A stretch of DNA of 64,000 bases from Endothia cerciana. Lineage: Eukaryota; Ascomycota; Sordariomycetes; Diaporthales; Cryphonectriaceae. Positions within the stretch are counted from its first letter, which is position 1, and every line of letters starts with the position of its first letter. Below, in pieces: positions 1 to 10,557 of this stretch. A program made the position numbers and the translations under genes. Location of the stretch: positions 248,001 through 312,000 of the forward strand of contig JALRMH010000027.1 of assembly GCA_026119935.1 (NCBI GenBank). The letters are read 5' to 3'. The notes below the pieces were generated by a model. The model searched no databases and was not told the DNA's origin. It saw only the letters and a program-made list of their open reading frames with translations.

Positions 1-51
1 GCACTCGTTGATTTCCGGACGATTTCTCCGCCCCAGGGGGGTAGGCTATTC

Positions 52-1383
52 TCAGACGAGGCCCTTGCTCTTCTTGCTGCTCATGTTGCGTAACGAGATC
101 TTGCTAGCGTAGCTCCGTAGCCTGTTAACAGTGAGGTTTGCCGTCGTGATGCGCAGCGTGGGTATGCAAGCACAAATCACCGCAATGGAGCACTCGAGTT
201 GGGTCCAGTACATTGGACGGCGCTTGATCGTCTTTACCAGAGAAAGGATCAGGAGGGAGGATTCTCGGTACTTCGAAAGGTGGAATGTGCACTCACATGT
301 CACGTCGTAGCTATGGCTGGATTCCCGTTTAGCTTTGAGAAAGAAGGAGACCTTAGCGGCACTGATGCCAATGAGACTGATAGTTCAGGTTTCAGTCGAC
401 TAGTCCCGACCTGGGCAATACACACAACCGGTTTTCAGCAATTGACATGGGACAGGTAGACCTACAACGCTCCGAGTACGAAGATGGCGCTCACTGCAAT
501 CTTCCTTGTGGTGGGCATCCGGAGCTTCCACACCAGCGGCTGGGGGATGATAAATATGATGATATCCAGAAACAGGTCGCAGACGGTGGACGTAGAGTAT
601 TTCGGTGCAAGGTGGAAGCATGCCGCCGTTTTGCTGCCCTCAGCGGGCGTAGCGTTGAAGCCTTCCCAATCTCCCGAGATTGGCCGACAGGTGAGGATGT
701 TGCCAAGAGACATGGCCAGGCCACAGAGGGCGATGTATATAAGAAGCAAGATAGTTATAATGTTGAATTCGGTGCCGCGGAAGATGCGGCGATAGAAGAA
801 AACGATGGAGCACTTCGTAAAGGTTAAGGAAGGAGTCGACAACAACGTGGTGCAGAACAAACACTACAGATCTGTTCAGTATCATTGTGCAGAGCTGGTT
901 GCAAGTTTCAAGACATGTCTGGCTTCACACCTTCATGAATATGATGGTGCGGTTATTATACTCTGGAGTATCTTCCGCGTTTAATTTTACGTGAGAGCCG
1001 AGATCTCCCGCAATAGCAGCTGTGATATTGCCCATTATAGTATCATTGTTCGTATATGAGGGTTCTAATCTGAAATGCCGGAGACAGAGACATACCAACA
1101 CAGTTGGCCACGCCAACACCCACGGAGAGTATCTAACGACGAACGTGAGTCAACTGATTTGAGTCTGGAAAGATGCTACCATCTCCACCCAAAAGAAGGA
1201 AAAGAAAGAGGAGGGGAGGAGGGAGGGGGAGCTTACAAGTCCAGGTATGATGGTATAGTCATCTATACCGAACGGAATTCGCTGTGTAATCCGGACACGG
1301 AGTCGCAGGACCACAAAGATTATGGCTAGAACGGAAAACACAACGGAAACGATCACGACGTTGGCGCCGATTGAAAGCGCCAT
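52..1383 (-). CDS. Fungal rhodopsin-domain integral membrane protein (PTH11-like)
   Basis: Intron-rich gene of the fungal rhodopsin-domain family (seven membrane helices, plasma-membrane protein of unknown ligand; PTH11-type receptors belong to this broad group). The first exon starts at 1383 and has the family opening (hydrophobic helix, then RITQRIPFGIDDYTII). A short exon near 1138-1100 reads LSVGVGVANCVG. The central exon (about 870-463) has LTKCSI-like TKCSIVFFYRRIF, the ILTCRPISGDW segment and two further helices. The last exon has the hallmark WTQLECSIAVICACIPTLR and a Lys-rich tail to the stop at 52. The stretch at 300-470 reads through if introns are placed at roughly 460-362 and 300-240; these two splice choices are the least certain. 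The family assignment is well supported by the central and C-terminal motifs, the exact exon borders less so. No partner or pathway can be inferred from neighbours. Confidence 0.7.
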
Positions 1384-2172
1384 GATACAAATTCAAAAGG
1401 TTTCTCAGTAGGCAAGAGACTCAGCAGATGGCTTTGCATGTGAGGCACGAGAGGAAGAGGGGGAGGAAGTTGGAAGGCATCTCTGCTATATCAAGGTGCC
1501 TTGGGACTGCCCTCGGACTCGATTCGGGCCATTCCTTGTGGACCCCAACTTGTGCAGAAACTAGGCTAATGACCACAAATGAGCAGGTGGAAGGCAGTAC
1601 GCGTAGCAGTACACGATTCATGATATTCTCTGGTGTGGCTGAGAGTCGAGCTGAAGGGTCTATTATCGGCGTGCGGTTGAAGACACTATTCAATTGGAAA
1701 TACATGGTTTAGAAATGCAGGCTGGTTGTCTGCTTCGCATTTCGGATGCATTCCGCTGGACCAATCCTGTTGCTGTATCACCAACAAGCAGTAACATTGT
1801 TACGACAGTCGTACTAGCCCCCAAACCTCGAACCACATGTTCCGGAATTCTCGATGCCGTTCGCTGTTTTGTCCGTGCAATATCTGCAGAGGATGATCTC
1901 ATTTGGGGCTGTTCCAACCGCACCCTTTTTTCACACCGGTTTATGCACAAGACGGATGTGCGAGAAAATGTCGATCCTGTGCAGATTGTGTCAGTGGCTA
2001 CTCGGCTTGGCTTTGGCAGAGTCCGCGCTAGTATACCAATTCTATCTTCTGATGATCATTATATCAAAATGAGGTTTTTTTTTTGGGGGGGGGGGGGGAA
2101 GGGGAATTCTTTTTTTACAGATATCTCTTCGAATGACATCATCTTCTCAGATATGTCTTCTGGCACACAATC
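1384..2172. other. Intergenic, no gene seen
   Basis: Open frames here lack family motifs or plausible splice structure. A T-run followed by a G-run of about 14 lies near 2075-2098. Presumably shared promoter space for the divergent rhodopsin-domain gene and the UstYa-like relic. Confidence 0.5.
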
Positions 2173-2950
2173 ATGGCATATCTGGCAGATGAAGTCCTAT
2201 GCGAATCACATCTTTATATCGAGTCATATCCGTTACTAGAAGCGCGAGGAGGGGACGGTACCAAAGCTGAGCCAGCAGATGAGCAAGAAGCATCTAAATC
2301 TACATACAGCACAACTGACTCGTCTTTTGGGTGTCATCGTTCGCCACACGCGTCTTGGGTGGTAGGTTTATTGCTTTGGACTTTGAATCTCGTTGTCACT
2401 GTCACCCTCGGCATCGCAAGTCTTGGTCGACACTTGCTCATGTGCTGATGGCCCATGGTGTAAGTCTTCATCCTCCTTGCGTGTCTTCACATGAAAAAAA
2501 AAAGCAGAATAAGACGAGTACGAGTATTCTAATGGGTTTTCAAATCAAGTAACCGGTAAACAGATTGTCGAATGGGAAGATCGACGCCTGGACGCCTTTG
2601 TGGACCGGGGCAGTTTCGTCGGGAAGCCCTCCGCCGAAACGGAAGCTGCCTGGGAGGATCTGATGCGAGGTCAGTCTGGCCGTCTATCATGAACTTCATT
2701 GCGTCGTGCGCCATCATCTCCGCCCATTCCAGCTCGACAAGGCTGGGAGTTGTAGCCCCGCCGGTCAGGAGCTGACTGTTTCAACCAGAAAATCTTACGC
2801 GAATGGTTCTTTGAGGACCACTATTTTGCAAATCTCACTGAGAAACAGTTCTCCATCCAACGAGAACATACAGGGACGGCATGAACCAGTGCATCGGCCT
2901 CAGGTCTGAGCTTGTTGCTAACGACCTGAACCCTCGCGTTACTGTAGTAG
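2173..2950 (+). pseudogene. Decayed UstYa/DUF3328-family gene
   Basis: UstYa-family proteins are oxidases/cyclases of fungal peptide and other metabolite pathways, with one N-terminal membrane helix and two HxxHC motifs. Visible pieces, in order: a start at 2173 with an acidic cytosolic stretch (SYPLLEARGGDG) and a helix (WVVGLLLWTLNLVVTVTLGI); an intron of about 100 nt ending near 2564; IVEWEDRRLDAF and FVGKPSAETEAAWEDLM, the family's pre-core motif; then almost at once VYHELHCV, the first HxxHC motif, in a different frame. A plausible 83-nt intron (2706-2788, branch CTGAC) leads to KILREWFFEDHYFANLTEKQ and HTG, after which the second motif appears only as NQCIGLRSEL in another frame. About 30 residues normally lie between AAW..L and the first HxxHC motif and are missing here. 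The second motif lacks its His. This is consistent with a relic broken by a deletion and at least one frameshift. Confidence 0.65.
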
Positions 2951-3051
2951 AGCACTGCGTCTAGTCGCCGCGAAAGTCGTCCCTTTACCACGTCGACACC
3001 GCCATTTTGCCATACCACTGGCTGCATAGCCCCGATGACAAGAACATAACC

Positions 3052-3255
3052 CTGGGTCCCAGTCCGTCGCAGCACGGCCCTCTACATCGTTGTGTTAAGT
3101 GGGATGAGCTGTAGGCGTGGGCCGTCTCACGGCATGTGGATCTGTTCAACAGGGGCGTGCTCGTTCCAGAGTTGCCCTTATCAAACTAGTTCCTCGGAGG
3201 AATCACGGTGAATTGTAAGCCAGTTGGCTGAGAAGTGCTGTGTTGAAGTATTCGC
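3052..3255 (+). repeat. Diverged direct repeat, copy A
   Basis: About 200 bp that align with 4819-5030 in the same orientation. Shared blocks include GGGCGTGCTCGTTCCAGA (copy B has GGAGCG) and the end block GAAGTGCTGTGTTGAAGTA (copy B GAAGTGCCGTATTGAAGTA). Many differences are C/T or G/A transitions, such as CTGTAGG against CTGCAGG and AAACTAGTTCC against AAACCGGTTCC. The two copies flank the hydrolase relic. No element family recognised. Confidence 0.75.
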
Positions 3256-3460
3256 CTGTGGTTCCTTGTTCCGTTGGCCTGTTTCGCAGCTTGCATATTA
3301 GATAGGTTACAACACTTAATAGTTTGAAAACATACCGCTTAATTCAAGTAGATATTAGCTCTATTCTATTGAAGTAATAATACAATAATAACTTTATATT
3401 GTAAAACGTGTAAAGAGTAATGTATGGCTATAGGAAATACAATAGTAATTAGTCTAATTG

Positions 3461-3553
3461 CGAGATGTATAGTGAACCTGCTAGTAACTGCATGGTGAGT
3501 TTACCAGCAGATGTGCAGTGAATTCACCAGCAGACATATAGTGAATTCACCAG
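3461..3553. repeat. 23-bp tandem repeat, about 4 units
   Basis: Units at 3461-3484 (24 nt, diverged), 3485-3507, 3508-3530 and 3531-3553. The last two carry the palindrome GTGAATTCAC or its near match AGTGAATTCACCAG; the second has GTGAGTTTACCAG. Lies in the AT-rich spacer 5' of the hydrolase relic. Confidence 0.75.
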
Positions 3554-3829
3554 TAATTAAGATTTACTTTCACTTAGCGCTAATTTGACCCTCTACTAAC
3601 TCTCTAGCCACCTATCTTGCATAAACCCCTAGAAGAATGGCTCGCTGGGGCTCGGAACAAGTTATCCACTTGGCTTTATTATGATCAAGTGTGCCTATTG
3701 GACAGGAACAGAGACGCAACCAACAGTCAATCATTTACTACTACAACCCCGCCCACCTGGCCACCATTTAAATCCTCATCTTGATCAACCAACTCATTAT
3801 CACTCTCACTGCAGCCTGCACTTGGCACT

Positions 3830-4675
3830 ATGGCTGCGAACACCGAGCCAACCATCCTCATCGTTCACGGAGGCTGGCATGTTCCTGAGAGCTACGAGAA
3901 ACTCATTACATCCCTCGAGGCAGCTGGCTACGAGGTGCACGTCCCGCGCCTCCCCTCAGCAAACGAGGTACGCCCGCCTAATGCGGACCTCTCAACCGAC
4001 ACTGTGCTCATTCGCAGCTATGCCGAGAGCCTAATCCGGGCGGGCCGCACTGTTGTGACTATCGCCCACTCCTATGGAGGGCAGGTTGTTTCCAACGCCC
4101 TGTACGGACTGGGCATTGAGGCGCGTTCGGCCAAGGGTCTGAAAGGCGGTGTTTCGCACTTGATTTATCTGACGGGATACGCGGTTACCGAGGGCGTTGC
4201 TAGTAAGTTATATGTACTCCTACATCAGGTTGGTCTTCGTCGAGCCTTCCATCCTGATTGCTAACCTCCTCCACTTGAGTGATGGACAAAGTCAAGGAGT
4301 TTGGCAATATGGATCTTGTGCCTCTTGCCTTCGACTTCGCCGACGATGGCACTTGCCTCAACCGCGATCCCAAGTCGCTGCTCGTGGGACCTGGTGACGA
4401 GGCTGAGGTCGAGGCCTACCTCAAGACCTTCATTCGCTGGAATGGAAAGTGTATGTATCAGGCAATTTGAGCATGCTGCGTGGCGTGATATCCCTACGGC
4501 GTATATCTACACTAACGGCCGATACGATGGTGCCCATTCACTATCAAAAGAGCTTTGTTGAAGGCCTCGAGAGGGCGGGTCGGGAGGTGCAAACACTTGA
4601 GCTGCAGGTCACTGTCCCAACTTCACGGCCCCCCGAGCTGTCGTGGACGCCGTCAACAAGGTCGTCTCAGGTTGA
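3830..4675 (+). pseudogene. Alpha/beta-hydrolase with three frameshifts
   Basis: The start at 3830 opens an intact N-terminal half: ILIVHGGWHVPESYEKL (oxyanion region) and TIAHSYGGQVVSNAL (nucleophile elbow, Ser in HSYGG). An intron runs from 4203 to about 4279. After it, MDKVKEFGNMDLVPLAF continues the family pattern. The frame then breaks three times within about 150 nt: an extra base near 4465-4468 (before EHAAWRDIPTAYIYT), an extra C near 4519-4521 (before DTMVPIHYQKSFVEGLERAG, which carries the acid residue) and a lost base or bases near 4606-4609 (before HCPNFTAPRAVVDAVNKVV, which carries the catalytic His). The last frame ends at a stop at 4673-4675. The clean residual similarity suggests recent inactivation; sequencing error cannot be excluded but three independent indels make it less likely. 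Confidence 0.75.
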
Positions 4676-5688
4676 GAAGGCGAATGGTTTGGGCTTATAG
4701 AGATAGGCCAAGCAGACGTTTGCGTGGATACACACTCCCTGTAGTTGGAAATATTTGACATGCAGGATAGAAACCTTTGCGTTGTATTCAACTTGGATAT
4801 GATATTATAACATGGTAGGTCTGGGCCCCAGGCCATCAGAGCGCAGTCCTCCACATCGTTGCGTGAAGCGAAAGAAGCTGCAGGCATGGGCCGTCCCACG
4901 GCACGTGCGTCCACCCAACAGGAGCGTGCTCGTTCCAGAAGTTGGCCTTACCAAACCGGTTCCTCGCGGGAACCGCGGTGCATTGTAACCTGCTAGGTAG
5001 CTGAGAAGTGCCGTATTGAAGTACTCGGAAAAACCATTGAGATATCCTTCGGCACTAAAGGGGGGTTTAGCTTACCGTCTAGAGCTAAAAGTCCATCGTC
5101 CATAGAAAACAAGGTTAAGGTTTCTACATACGTGGGGGGGGGGGTTCATGATCACATCCTCGGCATTGACCAGGTTGAAAGTATCTGTCGCGTCAGCTCG
5201 AGACTCGATGAGGCCTGGTTTGTATTGTTATATACTCATCACCGCAAGATGACACTTGCAGGATTGCAAGTCATATCTGGATGGCGAAAGCGCACGTGCA
5301 TCTGCAGTTGGTCCTTAGTACTTATGCACGCCCCTCACCTTTTTGGGTTTTTTTTTATTTTTTTTAATTTGCCAACATTTGTGTTACTCACTCTAGTAAC
5401 TGGGAATGTCCTGATATTATTAGTGCTCACACCAGTAGAAATCCCATCTCACTGTAATGTGACCGTTGACCGCTGATTCCCTCTCCAGCCCTCTCCGGTG
5501 CCATTCACTCCCCCCCCCCCCTGTTGCGCCGACCAAAACTCATCTCTTTGAGGTCTCCTTTTCTCTTTCTCTCTCTCTTGACCAATATCGTCGCTGCCAG
5601 TTGTGTTTACATCCTGAGCTGGAAGCAGCACACCCTCCCACAGGCAGTCTCGCTGCCTGACCTCTCAAACAGACCTCACAGTGTCAAC
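4676..5688. other. Intergenic with repeat copy B
   Basis: Contains repeat copy B (4819-5030), a G-run near 5132-5142, a T-rich tract near 5345-5370, and pyrimidine-rich leader sequence before the methyltransferase start. No coding region seen. Confidence 0.5.
4819..5030 (+). repeat. Diverged direct repeat, copy B
   Basis: Partner of 3052-3255, downstream of the hydrolase relic and in the same orientation. It is the more GC-rich copy (CAAACCGGTTCC, GGGAACCGCGGTG), so copy A looks the more mutated. Confidence 0.75.
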
Positions 5689-7170
5689 ATGCCGACTTCA
5701 GATATCGGCGAGCTGGCGACACGCATCGCAGCGAACACGCAGAAGGTCAACAAATATTACCTCGACAACAATCTCCCCCTGCCTTCGTTCGACCACACTG
5801 GTCCTCTGACGTCCTTGGTTCCACCCCAAACCGAACCTGACATCGAAGCCGCGCGCCAGGCGGTCATCTACGACTGCCAGGAGCTGCGGATACTGATGCA
5901 GGGCCCGAGCCAGTACCTATCGGCCTTCACTGTAAGCATATAGAACCAGTGGAGGACTTGGCGGAAAGGGGGGGGGGGAGGGGGGAATGTCACCCGCGTC
6001 TGACGATATAGATTATAGGCCACCGATCTGGTTGGTCTCCAGGGCATAACCCACTTCGGCCTGGCCCAGGCCGTCCCTGTCGGCGGCGAGGCGAGCTTTG
6101 CCCAGCTCGCGGCGGGGGCGGGGATCGGGGAGGCGCACATGCGGAGGCTGCTGCGGCTGGCCATGTCGCAACACATCTTCCGCGAGGCGCGGCCGGGCGT
6201 CGTCGCGCACACGGCGGCGTCGCGCCTGCTGGCCGAGGAGAGGCTCGTCCACCAGTACATGGCGTGGAAGGCCGAGGAGGGCTGGGCCGGCGCGTACCAC
6301 ACCTGCGAGGCCATGTCGAGGTGGCCCGACTCGGGCGAGCCAGACGAGACGGGGTTTGCACTGGGCCACGGAGGGAGAGGTATGTGGCGCTACCTGTCGG
6401 AGAACCCGGACCGCCTGCAGCGGTTCGCGGACACGATGAGGTTCTTCGCCCGCCGGCCGGGCCTCGAGCCTCACCATGTGGTCCGCGGCTACCCCTGGGG
6501 CGAACTGCCCGAGGGAGCGACCGTTGTCGATGTGGGCGGCTCCCACGGCGCCATCTCCTGCGCCATCGCCCGCGAGTTCCCGTCTTTGAAGTTCGTCGTC
6601 CAGGTCTGTCTGCCGATCCTGCCAATCCCGCGATACTCTTGAGGAGGAGGAGGAGGAGGAAGAGGAGGGGGAGAAAGACAGGGGCAGCCTGGATCAAAAG
6701 CTGACGGCGTGCAGGACCTCGACGAGGCCGTCATCAGGGAGGCCGAGAGACAGAGACCGGCAGACGTCGCGGACCGCGTCCGGTATGCCGTCCACGACTT
6801 CCTGACGGAGCAGCCCGTGCGTGACGCCGATGTCTACTTCTTCCGCGCCATCCTCCACAACTGGTCAGACAAGTATGCCGTGCGCATCCTGCGGAATCTC
6901 ATCCCGGCGCTCAAGCCCGGCGCCAGGATTGTCCTCGACGATCTTGTCATCCCGGAGCCAGGCAAGGTACCGGGGCAGCAGGAGAGAGCCATGCGAGACG
7001 GTGTCATGAGCATGAATGTGCTGTTCAACTCGGCTGATCGCGAGATGGCCGAGTGGGCCAGGGTCTTCGAGGAGGCTGACCCGGGCTTCCACTTCAAGGG
7101 GGGGAAACAGCCCCCGGGGTCGGGATTGTGGATCATGGAGGCCGAATGGAAGGGCAGCCCACGGCGGTGA
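5689..7170 (+). CDS. Class I SAM-dependent O-methyltransferase (COMT/OmtA type)
   Basis: Transfers a methyl group from SAM to a hydroxyl, typically of a polyketide or other aromatic metabolite. Three exons (5689-5931, 6019-6603, 6715-7170) give a 427-aa protein, normal for fungal COMT-type enzymes. The N-terminal dimerisation/winged-helix region includes ATDLVGLQGITHFGLA. The SAM-binding motif is VVDVGGSHG at residues 250-258. The catalytic-His region is FFRAILHNWSD with H324 as the likely general base. A further family motif is ARIVLDDLVIPEPG. The start is the ATG closest to the conserved N-terminus; an in-frame ATG upstream (5524) lies in pyrimidine-rich leader. The frame is intact, unlike the UstYa-like and hydrolase genes just upstream, so it may be the surviving member of an older metabolite locus. 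Substrate cannot be read from the sequence. Confidence 0.9.
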
Positions 7171-9255
7171 CCGGAGGCGGGACTCGTCGTGGTGGCGACT
7201 CGTATTTTACCATAGAGGGTAGAAGGCAGAGTCATCTATTACAACCATGTCCGGCGGTGAGACGGTCGAACGCAGGCAACTCAGGCAGTGCCGCTTCGAA
7301 CCACCACGGCATGGAACAGGATACATACAACTTGTTATCAGCCCCATCCATTATCTAGCTGCCGGATCCTGTCTGCACCATCTCCCTTGGTACGGAAGAA
7401 GAAACCCGGTGCAGGGGCTGCCCGCTCCAGCGCGGGCCCACGATGATGCCGTGGGGAAGAGGAGACCGGAAGGCAGGTATCCGGCCGGTTGGTCTACCAG
7501 ACAGGAACTGAGCAGATGAAGTCATGACCCCAACGGCACCCTGGGAGCGTCTGCCCGCGCTGCTACGTCCCTGTTGTTTCCGCAGCCTTGGCGAGAGAGA
7601 GGGGAGGTCGGGACAGGCTTCGGGGGCACCCCACACGCCCAGACCGGTGAAGAGGGACGAGGCGATCGTGGACAGCCTGTACCATGCACGGCATTGTTCT
7701 GACAGGCTGTCGACGACGATCACATGACATGGTGCCAGGCCAGGCCGTGGGTCCGTGTGGGATCGTGTGGGAAGACGGTGAGGCTTACATACGCCATGTC
7801 ACCCGGCTCTTGTTGGGCGTTACTATGGTATGTGCTCCTCCTCCAGAGAACGGCGCCAGGCCGGGGCCTCCACTTATTCTGAACCGGGCTCGACGAGTCG
7901 GACCAGGGCACCTGCAACCCGACGTCATCTGCCCACAGTCACCCTCCCCGGTCTGTTGGGTCTACTGCTTAAGGTCGCCGTCAGCAGCGGCCCCGGGAGA
8001 CGAGGGCCAGGCGGTCCTCCAGTAACGTCGCGGCATCATCTGGCCCTTGGGTTGGGGGGGGGGGGGGGCGAAGGCTCTAAACATCAGTGCGACCCGACCA
8101 CGAGATGACGTCTGCACCAGGACAGGTGTCACGTCCCTATTGTCTGCGCCTCCTGGCCCGGCTCACTGCGGAGCCCCCTTCGCAGGCCTCTCTCTCGGGG
8201 TGACGGACGATCAAGAGGGAGAACCGCCCACCCCGCCTGACAAGGTCGCCGTCGGGGCTTGTGTCGCCCTCGAGAGAGATCGATCGCCTCTATCAAGGTT
8301 TATAATTACACCACTGTGGTGCCAGCCTGGTCCTTTCGTCCTGCACTTTCTCTGCCCGGATTATTTTCTTATCCCAAGACCGCGCCCCTCCCGCCGTGCA
8401 CACCTCTGTTCACTAGTCAACCACCTCCTCGCAAAGAACAGCCCGAACAAGCAGGGCTACAGGACCCCTACCTAGGTCGCCCTTCGAGTCCTGTCCTGCA
8501 GGAGGAAAAAAAAACTCCTCCTCCTACCCCGGCGGACTGCGGCCCTGGGCTCCACGATACCATACCGCCACCACCACCACCACCACCCCCCCCCCCCTAC
8601 ACGTCACTCCTCCCGACAGGTCCACGACGTGAGATCCGGTCGAGCCCTGGGTCAACTCCCGGATCCTGCAACCCTTTATTTTTATCATCAACAGAGGGCC
8701 CCGGCTCACCCCGGTGGTCTTTGATCTGGGGACAGGGGGCCTGCTCGGGGGCCAACTGGCTGCAGTCCCACAGCACCGCGCCCGCCACAAGCGTCGATCT
8801 AGCCGTGCGGCGGGATCAACAAGTCGCGAGCCTGAGTCCAAGGGGTTGGGACGCCTGGCCCTGGGCCTGGCCCTGTCAAGGGGGGAACGGCGTTTCACTG
8901 TGCTGGATCCTGCATCCTTGCGGGCCAAAACGTCACCTTATTAATCCTCCTGCGCGTCGTGCCTCTTTCTGACAGCGCCTCTGCCACTGCCACACCCATT
9001 TCCAGACGGATCACACCCACCTTCTTACCTTTTGGGGTTATTATTATTATTATTATTATTTTCCTCCCAACCACCCCGGTAGTGTGAACTCTTGAACTCC
9101 CGCCGAGGGCACACTGCCTGAAACCTGCCCGGTACCGTCTGCTGTGGTGAAGGGGAGAGAAAGAGAGAGGAGACTCACTGGTGCCCTCTGAATAAATACC
9201 TCAACCTCATCACCCAACATCCTTTATCTGGGTACGAACCCCCACCATTGCTACT
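7171..9255. other. Long intergenic/leader region with microsatellites
   Basis: No gene supported over about 2 kb. Contains a G-run near 8055-8068, a (CCA)n tract followed by a C-run (8567-8598), and an (ATT)n tract (9038-9060). The last several hundred bases are pyrimidine-rich and probably promoter and 5' leader of the 9256 gene. Confidence 0.5.
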
Positions 9256-10557
9256 ATGTACGCGTACGACACCGGAACCAGCCGCCGGGGCAGGGACAAC
9301 CCCCCGAGCTCATCGCGCCGCTACTACGGCAGCGTCTACGACCAACCTTACCACGACGACGCCCTGCCGCCGGTGTCCTCCTCGGCCGCCCCCAACCGGC
9401 ACCGCCGCAAGTCCGTCCCGGTGAACCCGACCCTGGACGACACGAGGCACGCGCGCCGCGCCAGCGTCGTCGCGTCGGACGACGGGTTCGACAGGCCCTA
9501 TGGGGGGGGCGGCGGCGGCGGCGGCAGCAGCTCGCGCGACCCCTACGGCGGCGGGGCGTCCCGCCACGACGCCGAGGCGAAGACGAGCGACAGGGACAGG
9601 CAGTTCAGGGACAAGCGCGGGACGTTCGAGACGGACGAGGGGCAGAACCTGAGGAGGGCGAAGAGCTACAGCCCCGGGAGGGCGGCGGAGGCCCCACGGC
9701 GTGCCTCACCGGAGGCGCCGCCGAGGTCGGGCAGGCAGGAGGCGGACTACGCCGCCCCCGCCCGTCGGTCGCCTGAGAGGAAGGGCAGGGACCAGCAGTA
9801 CTACGAGGACGAGCCGAGGGTCGGGCCCGGCAGGCCCCGGGAGCGCGCCAGGACCGCGTACGAGTACGGCAGCAGCCCCGCCGGCATGCCCGCGCCGCCG
9901 ATGGGTGACTACCCGCCGTACAAGGCGTCGCCCATGGCGTCGTCCTCCAGGGGCCCGGACGAGAGGGCCGGCAGGCACCCACGAGGCCGGGAGCAGCCCT
10001 ACTACGAGGTCTCCGGCTCCTACCCGGAGCCCGACCCACCGCGGCGGGAGCGCCGCAGCAGGCATGCCGAGGACAGACCCAGCCGGGAGGACGAGGGCTA
10101 CGCCCCCAGGCCGCGGGGCAAACACCGGGCCCCGCCGCCGGACGACAACCACGAGGACCCCTATGCGCCGGCGCCGGCGCGCCGGCGCCACCGGCAGAGC
10201 GTGCCGCCGCAGCCGCGCTCGCGCTACGAGGACCCCCCCGAGGATCCGTATGGCCCGCCGCGCCGGCGTGCCACCTCCGCCACCCATGGCGCGTACGGGG
10301 GGTACAGCGACGGCCGGGACAGGCGGTACCAGGACGACGGCGGCGGCGGCTCGTACGGCGCCGCGGCGGCGGGGGCGGCGTCGGGGGGCGGCCCCAGCAG
10401 CAGCAGCAGCAGGAGGAAGGACAAGGATAAGAGCAAGAAGATTGGCAAGCAGGCCGGCAAGCTGTTCATGACGCACGCGTTCCCCGTCATCAAGCAGGAG
10501 GCGGTGCCGTTCCTGACCAAGGCGGCGCAGGCGTACTTTGAGTCGTCGAGGAAGTGA
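9256..10557 (+). CDS. Arg/Gly/Pro-rich disordered hypothetical protein
   Basis: Single-exon frame of 433 aa opening MYAYDTGTSRRGRDN. Nearly the whole protein is low-complexity and charged: RRYYG/RRASVV basic patches, a poly-Gly/Ser run near residue 85, many DDxRRxR and EDPY segments, and a poly-Ser run near residue 380. Only the C-terminus looks ordered: KKIGKQAGKLFMTHAFPVIK then QEAVPFLTKAAQAYFESSRK, an amphipathic helical end that is probably the conserved part. Basic-Ser patches such as RRKSV and RRASV resemble kinase sites. No enzymatic domain is seen. The very GC-rich composition produces long antisense frames over the same stretch, which I treat as shadows. Confidence 0.7.
   Translation: MYAYDTGTSRRGRDNPPSSSRRYYGSVYDQPYHDDALPPVSSSAAPNRHRRKSVPVNPTLDDTRHARRASVVASDDGFDRPYGGGGGGGGSSSRDPYGGGASRHDAEAKTSDRDRQFRDKRGTFETDEGQNLRRAKSYSPGRAAEAPRRASPEAPPRSGRQEADYAAPARRSPERKGRDQQYYEDEPRVGPGRPRERARTAYEYGSSPAGMPAPPMGDYPPYKASPMASSSRGPDERAGRHPRGREQPYYEVSGSYPEPDPPRRERRSRHAEDRPSREDEGYAPRPRGKHRAPPPDDNHEDPYAPAPARRRHRQSVPPQPRSRYEDPPEDPYGPPRRRATSATHGAYGGYSDGRDRRYQDDGGGGSYGAAAAGAASGGGPSSSSSRRKDKDKSKKIGKQAGKLFMTHAFPVIKQEAVPFLTKAAQAYFESSRK

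Larger units (their letters stand above)
2951..3829. other. Intergenic, AT-rich with repeats
   Basis: Holds repeat copy A (3052-3255), an AT-rich island (about 3290-3470), a 23-bp tandem array (3461-3553) and the presumed promoter and leader of the hydrolase relic. No coding region seen. Confidence 0.5.

Noticed and set aside
1694..2239. Plus-strand 181-codon frame overlapping the UstYa relic start
   Set aside because: No motif, and it runs through a T/G homopolymer; overlaps the relic in another frame.
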